64,000 nt of DNA from Flammula alnicola. Its lineage: Eukaryota; Basidiomycota; Agaricomycetes; Agaricales; Strophariaceae. The position numbers and the translations under genes are program-made. The notes below the pieces were generated by a model. It was not told where the DNA came from. It saw only the letters and a program-made list of their open reading frames with translations, and did no database searches. This document shows positions 32,596-44,897 of the stretch, piece after piece (within the stretch, counting starts at the first letter, position 1; every line of letters starts with the position of its first letter). The stretch lies in NCBI GenBank assembly GCA_015499995.1, contig JADNRV010000112.1, forward strand, positions 1 to 64,000. Reading direction: 5' to 3'.

Positions 32596-35500
32596 ATGCC
32601 ATCTGGAAGCAAGTACCGAATACTGTCCATTTCAATCAATTCGGCAGGCCTTGTTACGCGTTACACACCTGCCGAAATTTGGATTTCGGCACCTTGCAGA
32701 AATGACCGTTACCTCCATTTTTTTTCGGCAGGTGGGGACTTTTTTGCGATTTTTGAGCCTTTTGGCTTTTTTTCCCCCCGATTGCTCAGATGGATTCGGC
32801 ACATGGCCAGAATGACCGTTACATCCGTTACATTCCGGCGATTTGGGACTGCCCGTTACGCGTTACTGCCGAATTGATCGAAATGGGACAGTAGGTGTTG
32901 ACGTCGGAGGTATGTACATTCGCCTGCCCACATGTATTTCAATGGCTTTTGGCCACCTACCAAGTCACTCAATCTCATCCCTTTCTCTATCAGGAACCAA
33001 TACAGATGGGGTTATTATCGACATCACGAAAACCAACGACCCATCCACCCGAGGAGTGGTAGCATCGTTCAAACATGCAACGACACCGGATATCACGACG
33101 GGCATCGAGTTGGCGGTTAAGAAAGTGCTTGAAGCATCGGGTGTGGATCCTGGGAGTGAGCGGATATTGGGGTTGACGATTGGGACTACGGTTCGTGTCT
33201 ATTACATTGCTTATCTTCTGAGGGCTAAGTGATGGCTCGGGCTTGGGTTAGCATTTCATCAACGCGGTTGTCCAACTTGACTCTGCTAGACTGGCAAAGG
33301 TTGCAGTTATTCGACTCGCAGCTCCGTACACCACAGAATGTCCTTCGGTATGGCTTTGACCCACATTTTCGCTTCATCGAAGCCTCCTCCCACTCATGTC
33401 GTATATGTTCCGTATTTAGTTCATCGACTTCCCACAAGACCTCAAGGACATTCTGAATGGTCATACCGCGATCATTCATGGCGGGTTGCAGATGTAAGTC
33501 CTTACATCTACCTCTCCCAACCCTTACCCTTTCTTCTTGCGTTAACCTCGCATTCAATTAGTGACGGCCGAACGATAAACGATGTCCAAGAGACGGAAGT
33601 CCTCGAGCAAGCCAAGATCATTAGGGAGAAGGGTCTAAAGAATGTCGTCCTCGTAGGCATTTGTGCGTTTCATTCTGGTTTCATCCATAGCTACACGCAC
33701 TAACGTCTATGAAGACTCTCCTCTCGATGTAGAAGGCAAACACGAGTACAAAGCGCGCGATATCTTAAGACGTGAGCTGGGTGATGGCGTGAATATCATA
33801 TGTTCTTGTGATGGTCCGTTACATTCGTACCACATTCCTCGGCATGGGCTGATGGTCGAAATGAAACATAGTCGGCCACGTCGGCTTCGTCGAGCGCGAG
33901 AACGCCTCGATACTCAACGCCTCCATCATGAGCTTCGCACAGCGCACCATCCGGGGGTATAGACGCGCGATGAAGAGGCTGGGGCTGAGTTGTCCTTTGT
34001 ATTTGACCCAGGTGTGTATGTGAATTACCTTGCTTCTAACTCCCTCCTCCCTTCTCGTTTATTCCTGACTTTCTTCGCTACTCAGAATGATGGAACGTTA
34101 ACTACAGCAGCCCGCGCCGCCCGGCTGCCCATCAAGACCTTTTCCTCTGGCGCTACCAATTCGATGCGCGGGGCGTCGTATCTCGCCGGCGTGGATTTGA
34201 AGAACTCGCATATAGATGGGTCTGATGGGTTCAATGGAGGGGCGGAAAGAAAACGAAGCCAGAGTATGATCGTGGTCGATGTTGGGGGGACGACGACGGA
34301 CGTGGGCGTGTTACTGCCGAGCGGGTTCCCGAGGCAGGCTGCTGCTTTTATTGAAGGTATTTTTTTATAAGTATTATCGCGTGGTGTGGTTTTTCTGATT
34401 ATGATCATGAAGTCGCTGGGGTACGGACCAAGTACGTGTCAACACATAAATAGCTGTCGTCTACAGCCTTCTGGAGCATCTGAGAGTTCTGATTTCTCTC
34501 TCTTTTTTATAGTTTCGCGATGCCCGATGTGCACTCTATCGGATTAGGTGGAGGATCGAGAGTGAGGGTCTTGGAAAATGGGAGGGTGACTGTCGGCCCG
34601 GATTCGGTCGGGCATCACGTACGTGCTTTTCCCTTATCCAAGCGACAGACCACTAATGCAATCACGATCATTGTAGCTGACCAGAGACAGCATCGTTTTT
34701 GGAGGCTCGCAGCTGACGGCTACGGATATCACCGCTCATGCAGGTGCGAATGCGAGTGCGGTTGCAGGTGGGACGACTATCGGGGACCCGTCACGCGTGG
34801 CGCATGTATCGGACGATGTGGTGGATAAAGCGAAGAAGAGCATCCAGCGGCTGCTTGAGGTTCGTGTTTATGGCAGTCCGAACTATATGCGTATTCACTT
34901 GTGTTGACGCAATATGTCTATTATTAGACAGTGGTTGATCGTATGAAGACGAGCCCAGAGGACTGTGACCTTCTCCTGGTCGGCGGTGGCTCGATCATCG
35001 CGCCTGCGACGCTGAAAGGCGTTAAAAGCATCATGTGCGTTTGTCTTCCTCCTTGCTCAGTCCTTCTACCCTTAAGTATGTCCGTATACTGATATGCATT
35101 TTGACCTCGTATCTCCTGTAGTATTCCGAAATATCACGAAGTCGCCAATGCCGTTGGGGCCGCTATCGCCAGCGTATCAGGGGAGGTGGACACCATCGAG
35201 ATCCTGCACGGGAAGAGTCTGAGCGAGGCACTGGAGCGCATTAAGAGGCAGGCTGTGGAGGGTGCGGTGCAGATGGGTGCGGATCCCGAGACGGCGAGGG
35301 TTGTGGATGTTACTGTGTTGCCGATTCAGGTTGTATGCCTTGCGTTGCTGGTGTTGGTTGACTGATGAACGTTTCGGTTTCCTTCGTTCTTTTTAGTATG
35401 TTACGAATCAGGCTACGCGGATTATCGTGAGGGCTGTTGGTGAGTTGGGGCAGGGGCAGGAGAGAGCGGTACTGTCGGACCTCGTTCGGACGACCCCGAA

Positions 35501-37727
35501 GAGGATATGGAGGATGAGGATGACGGGAAAGGGCGGATTTGGAGCCTATCATCCATAACCCAACTCCGAGAGACCGCATCGACTATACGACTTATAGACC
35601 GAATATTGTGGGGAAAGAGTGGATTCTCTCGGAGACTGATCTGTGTAAGTACATAAGGCTCTCTTTGCCCTCTGCTTTGGTGCGTGCAGCTGACTGTGTG
35701 CGATTCTAGTTTTTATCATGGAAGGTTGCGGGATCTTGGGCACGGTAGAATTTATCCTTCTTGATTGCGTGATGTAGAGAACTGATTCGTCTTTTATGTT
35801 GACTTATAGGGTGGAGGCGGGTCTCCGTACCCTGCGTACCTCATCTGTCGTCAAATACTACGCGATGGGTGCTCCATTCGGATTATCGATCATACGTCGT
35901 TGAATGACGACGATGTCGTCGCTCGTGGAGGTCAGTCCCTTGCCGTCTTTAGGCTGTCGTCGACGTCAGACTAAATGCGTTTGTCGTGGAATTTGTAGGC
36001 TTCATGGGATCTCCTTCCGTGGGCTCGGAGCGCATACGGAGCGGCGAACATCTGAGAATGGCAGGTCTGGAATTGGCAAAGTATTGTGGGATTACGAAGT
36101 TTTCTGCTACGCTTTGGTTTGCCTATTTCGTGTATTGTTCTCTTGTCTTTTGCTGATTTGTTGTAGCGATGAGATTGGGGGAAGCAACGGAATGCAGTCC
36201 CTTCAGATGACGAAGTGGGTCGTCTTTAATTATATCTGAGTTGTGTTCGTCCTGCTTATATATTTTGGATGTTAGGTATTACGGCGTTCCTGCTTTGGAC
36301 GGAGATCTTATGGGCCGAGGTTCGATCCTGTGTCTTGTAATTGAAGCGAACTTCCACTTATACATTTACGAATGATTAGCGTACCCTATGCTTAATCAGG
36401 TTCTACCAGGTTGGTCGTCCGCGATTCTTGTTCGACCCTCCGTCTTGTTGAACTGATGGACTATGCACTCCTAAGCGGTTTACAACAGACCAAACGCGTA
36501 AGTTCGTTTTCGCGGCTCGTGATTTGTTTCTCATAGAGTTTTCATAGCCTCATCCCTTGCTCCCTGAACGATGGTAGCGGAAATACGGTTGTGAGTGCCA
36601 TCGTTTCTTGCTCAGCGGGATCACGCCCTGAGCTGCCTTCGTTTATGCTTCCTTCCAGTTGTTGACCACCGTCAAGAACGAGCACTTCGTCGAATCCATC
36701 ATGCGAGTTGTCACCACTGAGATGGGATCCTCGGCGGCGTTGTGTCCTCCGCCGCTGGCTTTGCGCGATGCGAGGGACTTTGGTGTCCCTCGGAGCCAGA
36801 GTCAAGCGTGGAGGATGGGCCGAGCTGTTGCGATTTGCAGGCAGATGAAGTAAGTCCCCGCCCGTCACGTTTTTCGATGCCCATGAATATTTAATCTTTT
36901 TAGTGATATGAAAGGCATTGCGAAGGCTATTTTAAAACTCCAGAATGGCGTATGTCTCTTCGTTGGAAAGATCGTTGACGTTTCCAGGGTCGGTTGATCA
37001 CCCACCAATGTCTCGACGATGTGGCACCGCTCACTTTTCTTCGTGTTTACAGGAAGTGCGCGCTGGATTTACGTGGGGCCAAGTGCGCATTGCGAGACTG
37101 AGAGCCGATGAATTGGAAGATACGGAAGTGAACGATGATACGCCGTCGTTCTCAGAGGATGCCCAGGAATTCGGGGCAGATGCTACGATGCTCATACCAT
37201 TCCAGAACGAGAACCTTTGTGCGTATATGGAAAATCCAGACGGCTGTCGAAAGGTAGATCTTTTTTTCTTCTTCTCAGTTCGTCGTCATTGCTGACCTGA
37301 GGTAAATAGGTCGTAGCAAGTGTCCCGGATCTGATAACGATTCTTGATTCACAAAGTGGGTCGCACCTCGGTACCCCCGAATGTAAGTCGTTCCAACCTC
37401 CACGTCCTTGTTCTTAGTTCTTAATTATATCATCCGTGTACTTTAGACTCGTATGGTTTACGCGTCACAGGTCAGAGCAATTGTAGCTTGGATTTGAGAT
37501 GTATACTTAAATGACTTCATATCAGTGATTGCTCTTGCCGGTCATCCTCTCTGGCGTTCAGAGAATGGCTTGAAAGTCGGCGGTCCTTCTGCTTTTGGGT
37601 GCGTATCATACGCTGAAGAGTTGTTTTCGCTTCATTGATTGATTGATTATGCAGACTCGATCATGCATTCGTTCCTCTGGGCGAGTACATAGAACCTCGG
37701 TCTGTTATTGCAGAGTATGGGGCATAA
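32596..37727 (+). CDS. Hydantoinase/oxoprolinase-DUF917 fusion, 5' split by MITE
   Basis: Two-domain ATP-dependent amidohydrolase-type protein. The HyuA part reads GVDVGGTNTDGVIIDI (phosphate-binding DVGGTNTD), TIGTTHFINAVVQLDSARLA, LTQNDGTLTTAARAARLP, SMIVVDVGGTTTDVGVL, DVHSIGLGGGSRVRV, LLLVGGGSIIAP and IPKYHEVANAVGAAIASVSG. The DUF917 part reads FFIMEGCGILGTGGGGSPYP, GFMGSPSVGSERI, DEIGGSNGMQSLQ, GVPALDGDLMGRAYP and FVPLGEYIEPRSVIAEYGA, ending at 37727. From memory, fungi often carry these domains in one polypeptide of about 950-1000 residues. About 20 introns are visible. Two defects exist. A 269-bp MITE separates the ATG exon (MPSGSKYRI) from GVDVGG. In the linker one G seems missing in the GGG at 35531-35533, after which ADLEPIIHNPTPRDRI reads on. 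Confidence 0.8.
32623..32891. mobile_element. MITE with TA target duplication in HyuA-DUF917 exon 1
   Basis: 269 bp bounded by inverted ends CTGTCC(C)ATTTC(A/G)ATCAATTC and flanked by TA at 32621-32622 and 32892-32893. Removing the element and one TA joins codons AAG TAC CGA ATA GGT GTT GAC GTC GGA, a perfect HyuA N-terminus. There is no coding capacity. TA duplication and short inverted ends suggest a Tc1/mariner-type MITE. Internal GCCGAAAT/ATTTCGGC motifs add further inverted symmetry. Confidence 0.9.
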
Positions 37728-38490
37728 TCTGGCTTTCTGCGATGTACACTGTCGACGTTTAATTATCTGCTGCTGTTTCTTCAAGGTCAGTTGAGTCTTG
37801 GCTAGCGGATATCTTCTTACAGCAAAGGACGCCTCTGGGGCAAGGGTCGACGATGCGATGTTCCACTGCATGTATTTTTCAATCTATTATCACAACGTCT
37901 AAAAGTGTAAATAGAGCTTACATGAACGGGCTTCATGAGATACCGGAGCTGCCCAAGCCAACGAGGTGAAACAGAAGGCAATCAAGGTTGAGATACGCAT
38001 ATTGAGGATTGAGGATCGAAAGATGTCTTTCCAAGCTCGCAAAACCCATGCGTCTTATACTTATAACAGATTCTCTCAGGCTGTCCTTAAGAGAGATTTT
38101 TGACATGGACCGAGGTGAGGATCTGGCTGCGGCGTGCGCTGAAAGCGTGGGCTATAGCCGGGATATCCGCCCTGAATTCTGTCAAAAACCACATGGTGGT
38201 GTTCACATGCACAACTGGTCCAACCAAACGCTCACGACTTCGAACAAGGTTTTGAATTCGAAGGGTTGGAGTGAGAACCTGTCTTGTGATGAAATTGTCG
38301 GTACACAAAATAGGCGCCAAATGTGTAGTGGTCAGTGTAATGGCAGACATACGATGAATGACCGTGACCAGCTAGCGGATCGTAAAATCGATTATGTAAT
38401 TAACTGGTCAGTGGTTGATTTCTTGTCGTCAGGGGCGAAAAACGCCCTCTCTCTCCTCTTCCTTTCTTTGTTCGATAACTTTCTACTTTC
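37728..38490. other. Intergenic and leader of DUF6697 copy 2
   Basis: No gene recognised in 37728-38380. The last about 100 bp (GATTTCTTGTCGTCAGG...GTTCGATAACTTTCTACTTTC) match the leaders of the other DUF6697 copies at 19140-19230 and 23890-23977. Confidence 0.5.
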
Positions 38491-40651
38491 ATGACTCCAG
38501 AGCCTTCAAGATCTGGGTACATTGCAGGTATTGACCGGGATATCAAGGATCCTGTCAAGTCTATGGAAGCCAATAATCTCCGGGCCGAATTTGAGGAGAC
38601 TCTTAAAAAAACAGCAAGATTGGAGGCGCGATTATACGAGGTGGAATGCGAGAACACGAATTTGAAATTCAAACTCAAACGGACCGAATCAGAGTTGACG
38701 GAAACGCAAGCGTTGCTGGGAAAGGCAGTCGTGGCTGCCAGCAGAAAGGTATGTTCTATTATCCAAAAAAAGCATTGGCTCTGAGATCTGATCTTGAATC
38801 GTGAAGGAGAAGGAACCTGGATCACCTCCTGCCAGCGGGCCTTCGAGGATTCCTGACAACTCGTTAAAGCGGGTAATACCATTGTTCGCCTGGGATTTGA
38901 AAAGTGCTGAAATATCTGTAGAAGGCGCGATCTCCCTCATTGGAAATTGTCGAGGTCCCAGCTCCTTCGTCCAAAAAACTGAAAGAAAAAGAGAAGGTGC
39001 AAGAGGTGCGCAAAAGATTTGTGATATCGCTTATAATCCTCACTTTGAGACCGCTTCTAGTAGGCTCCTACACGGGTGGACCATGGCTTCATTACCCCAA
39101 GGCAGACTCACAAAGTGGCGGATGTCAGCATTTCGGTGAGAAGTACCGACCTACCAAATACCCCGGTCAAATCCGAGAATTTATCTCGCACGAAGGTTGA
39201 CCCAGGAGCAGACGATGACCTCGTCCCTCTGTCGAAGGTAAGTCTCAACACTTATCATTCGATTCCGCCGTACCTACAGCAGAATGCCAGCCCAACGCCG
39301 CGCGCAAGGGGATTCCTGTAGGAGGAGATGGTCATCCCAATGCCGCCAGTAAAGGGCGCACCAATACTGGCGTCGTATCTTCTTCCTCTTCCTCGTGCAC
39401 GCCTGTCGTTTCGGTTCCAGCGCAGACAAGTCCAAACCTTAAGGAGGTATGTCGCTCCTTTTCATCTAGAGTGTATAGTATCGATTGAGTGTTATGCAGG
39501 TGAAACCTAGATATAACATCAAGTCCCAACATGTTTTTTCACTACCACAGTCCGTCGCGGACATTTATCTCAAAGGGGCAAAAGCCCTTGAAATATCTCC
39601 TCCACCTCTTGACCTCGAGGTTCCTCGCACGTTCTTGCGACTTGCCTATGGCGGTAACGATCAACAATTCCTACAGTTCATCCAGGAAGGCATGAACCCC
39701 TCTGGGCCAGTGCTTCGCCGGCTTGTGTTCCCCATGTTGCACTTGAACCCGTCCATGCCCAGTAGCCCTGGCGAACCAGGACTCGTTTTCGCCTCTCGTC
39801 ACGAAATTTTATCAAACCCTCCTTGGACTGTTTTCTGTAAGCGTTCGAATGCGAAGGCATTATGGATCTATCTTGGTGAATATGAAAGCGTACTCGGAGG
39901 GAAGATGACCGCTGAGCAATTCAGAAGCCAGTCGAACATTGTATGTCTAGGAACTTTATCTTCCACTTGAACTAACTCCTCGATATAGGTCCAGCGAGAA
40001 TGGGCAAAGATCCTTCTTAAACAGAAGAAATTCGACGTATATGTTTCAATGAGGGCTCGGATTGCTCTCCGGCTAGCCTCTATAATCCCCATAGATGATA
40101 AAGCAGAGGAGAAGAACCTCATCCTGGAAGAAGTACTAGCGGTGAAAAACGGAAAAGGGAGGCCGGTCACAGAAGACGATATTATATGTGCTTTCTCGAA
40201 AGGAAATGAGGTAAGCCATCGCTTTAGTGCCTTCGACGTACATAGACACTGAAACTTCATTTTCGAGGGAATCGACATTATTCGTATGACCTGTGTCAAG
40301 TACGACCACGTGTTCGCCGATGACATGAAGGCCAAATTTTCGAACTACGATACCCTGTTAGCCGCCACCGCGAAGAAGAAGAATCCTGTGAAGTCAAAAG
40401 GATCAATTGCACAGCGGAAAGTTGCGAAAACGGGTGATACAAAGCCCAAAAATCGCGCGCCAGCTGTGAGTAATGACTCTGATTCGGACGACTCAACACC
40501 CCCTTCCGAGGCCCGCGAATCACATACTCCTATTCGCCAGCGGCGACCGCGGAGGGCTAGCAGAAAGATGATTGAATCGATGACGGAGGATGTGGGAGAA
40601 GACAATGCCTCGGACTCTGAGGATGATGCTTTCTCTGACTATGTGGAGTAA
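38491..40651 (+). CDS. DUF6697-like protein, copy 2
   Basis: Close paralog of 19231-21372 with the same exon order and nearly the same splice sites. The coiled coil reads KTARLEARLYEVECENTNLK. The conserved domain reads FLRLAYGGNDQQFLQF, SMPSSPGEPGLVFASRHEIL, PPWTVFCKRSNAKALWIYLG, RARIALRLASIIP and IIRMTCVKYDHVF. The tail is basic and Ser/Asp-rich (SNDSDSDDSTPPSE), ending DDAFSDYVE. No disruption was seen. The proteins are far more alike in the C-terminal domain than in the proline-rich middle, as expected for a constrained domain with a disordered linker. It is followed on the same strand by a BTB gene and a C3H copy. Confidence 0.82.
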
Positions 40652-40997
40652 CACCATATCGGTATCGATTTTAGTTATTATCCTGGATATCACCAGTGTT
40701 GTTGTTTTCAATGATGCAATATGTATGCTGAAATTTGGGCTTACATTCAGAAACCTGTCAGAAGTACGGCGAAGTCTATTTTTCAATGTCACGTTCAGGC
40801 GCCTGTGGTACATAGAGACAATATTTATTAGGCAAAACGAACGTTCTGATTCCCACGACATCCTCGAGGCTTCCTCATCTTGGCTTACGATCTCCTCCAT
40901 CGATGAGTCACGAACGTACAGATACAGTCCCCACAGAGGTAGATACTGTGCCTCTATGTCCCGGTATGCTTCGATCTCGCCAATTGCCTCCACTCGA

Positions 40998-41711
40998 ATG
41001 CTCATAGCTGAAAAAAAAAAACACGTTACAGTGCAAGACTGCGATCTTGCAGTTGATGTGATCCTGCGATCTTCCGACGGTGAACGCTTTGGAGCCCATT
41101 CCCTCAACCTTCAACAGTACAGTGATGGTTTTCCAATAGCTGAGTCTGTCACACTCGACGGAGCGGACGAGAACCAACCTATTCTTTCGGAGGACGCGGA
41201 AACCCTACGACTCATGTTGCACTTTATGCATCATACACGGCAGCCTGACTTGAACAGCCTGGAATTTAAGACACTGGCATCGTTGGCGGAGGGGGTTGAG
41301 AAGTATTTCATCTATTCTGCGATGGGGCTTTGTTACGTCTACATGAAGTGCGTACAGTATTATATCTTCTACGATGTTCAAACGGCTCTGACGCTTTCTC
41401 CTGAAAGGCTTGCGGTGGACAAGTACCCACTGGAAGTCCTATCGTACTCCATTAAGCATGACTACCCTGAATTAATCAATAATGCTGCGCCTCTGACTGT
41501 TGGGATATCAGCGTCTGAGATTGAGGCGGAGGCCGCACGCGCAAATCTTCACGATAGCTTCTCGTTGACATGGGCAAGCGCCTTTTACCATTTCTTTCAT
41601 TGTTTCCGTTTTGGTCTGACAATACGAATAGTTTCGCTATCGAGAGCTTTGGTTCGAAGCTCTACAGTCCGTAATCCAGCATCCACCAAATGCTGGCTCA
41701 GCACAACATAA
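40998..41711 (+). CDS. BTB/POZ-domain protein
   Basis: Agaricomycete-type BTB protein, likely an adaptor for protein-protein interaction. The opening is DLAVDVILRSSDGERFGAHS, the usual start of these fungal BTB domains. It continues with SDGFPIAESVTLDG, EDAETLRLMLHFMHHTRQPD, LNSLEFKTLASLAEGVEKYF and IYSAMGLCYVYM, then PLEVLSYSIKHDYPELINNA with an AAPLT-type ending. The frame reads through to 41711, although an intron after YMK (GTGCGT) and one near the 3' end are possible. The start is uncertain; upstream open sequence back to 40590 is not BTB-like. The 5' flank is homologous to 21700-21900, where the BTB body is absent. Confidence 0.75.
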   Translation: MLIAEKKKHVTVQDCDLAVDVILRSSDGERFGAHSLNLQQYSDGFPIAESVTLDGADENQPILSEDAETLRLMLHFMHHTRQPDLNSLEFKTLASLAEGVEKYFIYSAMGLCYVYMKCVQYYIFYDVQTALTLSPERLAVDKYPLEVLSYSIKHDYPELINNAAPLTVGISASEIEAEAARANLHDSFSLTWASAFYHFFHCFRFGLTIRIVSLSRALVRSSTVRNPASTKCWLSTT

Positions 41712-42238
41712 TAGAAGTACATACAGAGAATTTTGCTCGTTATGGCAACCATTTTATAACGCCGTACGGCTGGAGATTGGGCTGCATCCTGCTGCCCTTG
41801 CTCGCTTTGATACAATTATCCAGAACAATCAGTCCTCTTTGGCGGATTGTTCGCGTTGCTTTAACCGAGCGGATTTGTGGAAGAAATCGGCTACGACTAG
41901 CCGCGCAAATATTACCACATTCTCTCGTTTGTAAATTTATGTGAAGTATTATTAATACCCGTCTGTTGCCTGAGGAAGTGTGAATGATAAGTATGTCGGA
42001 ACGCGGAGAAGGGTCTCACATTCCTAGTGAATGTGGATGTATTGTACTATACATATGCCAATGATATACCAAGTCACGAAGCATCGAGACGTTGCGTGGT
42101 GGATGCTTTGAGCCTTGAAGCTTGAAGCTTGAGGCCGCGATTTGAATCCCACGTATTATAATTAGGCGCCCAGGAAGACTATATTAATGAGCAATCGCCG
42201 TCTCTTAAGCGACGTGCCACTTCTTTCTGACTAACACC

Positions 42239-43051
42239 ATGCCAGCGAAAATCTGCCACCAATATGCAAGCTCAGGATCATGCTCGTTTGAACACCCCTG
42301 CAAGTTCCAACATGTACAAGCCTCATTGACTGCGCCCGTCTCGTCAAGCAGAAGACGCAACAAACTGACAATCGTTCATGTCAGTTAAATCACTCGTTTT
42401 TTTATAACTTTGGTCTCTTGCTGACGCAGCTGTTAAGCATGATGCAGCTCCCTTGGCTGCATTTTTTGTCCAATACCCGATGTTCAGCCACAATGCCAAC
42501 AACTCTGCTACAACAGAGTTTTATCGCATGTGCGATTTCTTCTCACGGGAAAGGGTTATGATGAGCGAGAAGACGCACGCGAGGGGTTCAGGAATGCTTT
42601 GACGACGAAGCAGTTTAACACTAATTGCGGGACGAACTCTGAAGACTTAAGTGCTTGGCAAGGTTTATGTGCTCGTTTGGGTGTAAGTCCGATTCCTGAG
42701 ACGCTGAAGAAGTGTCGCCAGGTACGCGAGAAGTTGGCTCATTTCTGACGACGTCATTGATCGATATTCTAGACGGTAATGAACACTCATGTGAACCTCG
42801 TTGACTTGGTCGACGTCTTCCAGAGTCGACGCCAAGTGATGATCTTCAGATCGGTGGAGGAGCTCAGCGAGTATACGAGTACGAAGGAGACCGGGAAATA
42901 CTTCCCCAAACAGAATGTGTATGCGGGGGATTCCTTGTTAAAGTACCTCCTTCGCCAAATCCTTGATCCATCTAAGGACTTTGGTAGGAGGGCAACCGGA
43001 TCGGGTGGGGGACGAAGGCGTGGAGGGCCTCAACGCGGCCGTGGAAACTGA
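42239..43051 (+). pseudogene. C3H1 zinc-finger protein copy 3, frameshifted
   Basis: Same structure as 24398-25174. The zinc finger is intact (CHQYASSGSCSFEHPCKFQH), but in exon 2, near 42548, the sequence GGGTTATGATGAGCG replaces GGGACGATGATGAGCG. The one-base loss takes the frame off until a different frame resumes with DEREDAREGFRNAL. A three-base gain (ACGACG) follows. Exon 3 is complete (HVNLVDLVDVFQSRRQVMIF, KYFPKQNVYAGDSLLKYLLR) and ends with a GPQRGRGN tail. The error is not in a homopolymer, so a true pseudogene is likely. Confidence 0.75.
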
Positions 43052-43239
43052 GAGACAGAGCAAACCTTCGCCAAGCTTCTTAGCAGTGGCATCCGAGTGT
43101 TTCCCTTTGAGTTACTTTGAAAACGTTCAATAAATATTTTGGATACCAGTTGCCATCAATGTCTGGGCCACCTTACATATTGGGGTTCTAACGCCCCCGC
43201 AATACTAAAAAAAAATAACTAACGCCCCCGCAATACATT

Positions 43240-44480
43240 CAGAGCCTATCAGACGTTTTTCCAGAGGTGTTGCAACATGTACTCTCGCTTTTTAATGATA
43301 GGTTGGGCCGTCATCAAGGTGCTTTGAAGGAATGGCTATCGCGCTCCGGAACCTGTCCACTTTACATAACCTTTCACCCTGAAAATCGTCTCCGTGTCCA
43401 AGGCCCTGGATTTTGTCACTTCCAATCCTACCTCGACATCCTAGTTTCTTTTTCGCATCGTTTGTGCAATCTCGCGATATGAGTGCCAGCCAAGAAATAT
43501 TCTACCTATTTGGCCTCACTGCAATCGGATATATTCCCGAACCTCCAGTTCCTTCATCTGAGATTCTTGCTTGTGGTATCGCATGATACGAAGTGGATTG
43601 ACAGTGGTTTCCTGACAGCCAAACAACTCCCAAGAGTGCACCTATCATTTTCCCCCTTCATGGTTTCCGCCGTTGAATTCGATTGGTCGAAGCTTACTGG
43701 ACTTGTTTAATGTTATATCTGAGGATCCTGATCGGCTGAGGAGAGGAAATGTCCTGCATCTTTTCATCCGCTGTTTGAGGCTAGTGCATTGTTCTCTGAT
43801 GATTTTCCACTAAGTCTATACCGGAGCCACTTTTTGACCGCAAAATACAATATCTCTACCCTGTTTGCAATTGTAGATGGATCCAACGATTGTACTACTC
43901 TATTTGAATACTTGGACATCGCACTCTGCGTATTATAACATATTACACGGATTCGGCGCCAAGGTCTTATGTTCGCCCTTGATCACTCACTCTCCTATCG
44001 CGAACTGTCGCACCTATTGAACGTCTCACAACGGATGTACATTTTTTTTATCTTCGTAGATTTGGTAGACTGCTTTGAACTCGTTCCTTGCCTGGAACAT
44101 TTTACGAGCACATGGAGCCCTCTGGCCCTAAGATACGAGCAAGGCCATTTATTTCTCAACGCGTTACCAATGACGCCGAAAATCGTGAAAGCTGTCCGAG
44201 ACCTTCTCATGCCGGACAGCAAAAGATGGCTTTATTTTAGGCGCCTGCGGGTCATTAATTTCAATATGAAATACCTCTCCATATCAGCGACGCAGATGTC
44301 TTGGGTTTCCTTACGCGGCGCGTTAATGCAACTGATAAAATCGAAGGCGTTGCATCGTTGAAAAAATTTAATATCGAATTTCAACGGGAGATCGAGTTCG
44401 ATTTCCGTTCTGGACTCACAGGAAATGGCGGATGGCCTTGAATTGAAGATCAGATATTCTCCCGAGAAGGGCCGATGCTG
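43240..44480 (+). pseudogene. Decayed F-box/LRR-type gene
   Basis: Plus-strand frames contain pieces typical of agaricomycete F-box proteins: LSRSGTCPLYITFHPEN, SYLDILVSFSHRLCNLAI, LPNLQFLHLRF-like and LTAKQLPRVHLSFSPF. Stops and frame changes interrupt them (for example after CNLAI at 43482). No F-box itself is visible. The pieces are in natural order over about 1.2 kb, so this is a decayed copy. Confidence 0.55.
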
Positions 44481-44897
44481 GGCATCTAGGCAGTTCCATA
44501 AACCTGAATTTCAATCCGCGCGGATGACTTATCAAGGGAGAACAGGGAGAACAAATGTTCTATTCTTAATTGTATACATCCTTCCCTCTTCAATTTCACT
44601 ACGCTCCAGCTTCACATGGCATTCGCGGAGACGAGAGGCTCTGAGATGGAAAAGTTATGCTTCTGCAATAATTGTGGAGATGTCCAAGATCTTACACCAG
44701 TATAAAGCCAAACGGAGAGTATTCCACGGAGTTCTTTGTAGCAGCCGAATTCGTTGCCACGACAGGACTGTCTCGGCAGAGTGCTTACAAAGTTCTCACG
44801 CTGCCGGTGCCAGCGAGGTCTCGTCCTACCTATAATTATCCAATTCCTCCGCTGTCCATGGCAGCGTATTTTCTGACTTGACTGAAGATCTCTCGAA

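Noticed and set aside
40590..40997. Upstream part of the long frame leading into the BTB gene
   Set aside because: Not BTB-like. It overlaps the 3' end of DUF6697 copy 2, and homologous sequence at 21.7 kb is full of stops.
43188..43240. Short direct repeat CTAACGCCCCCGCAATAC, two copies
   Set aside because: Only two short copies around an A-run. Not a CRISPR and not clearly transposon ends; no CRISPR array was seen anywhere.
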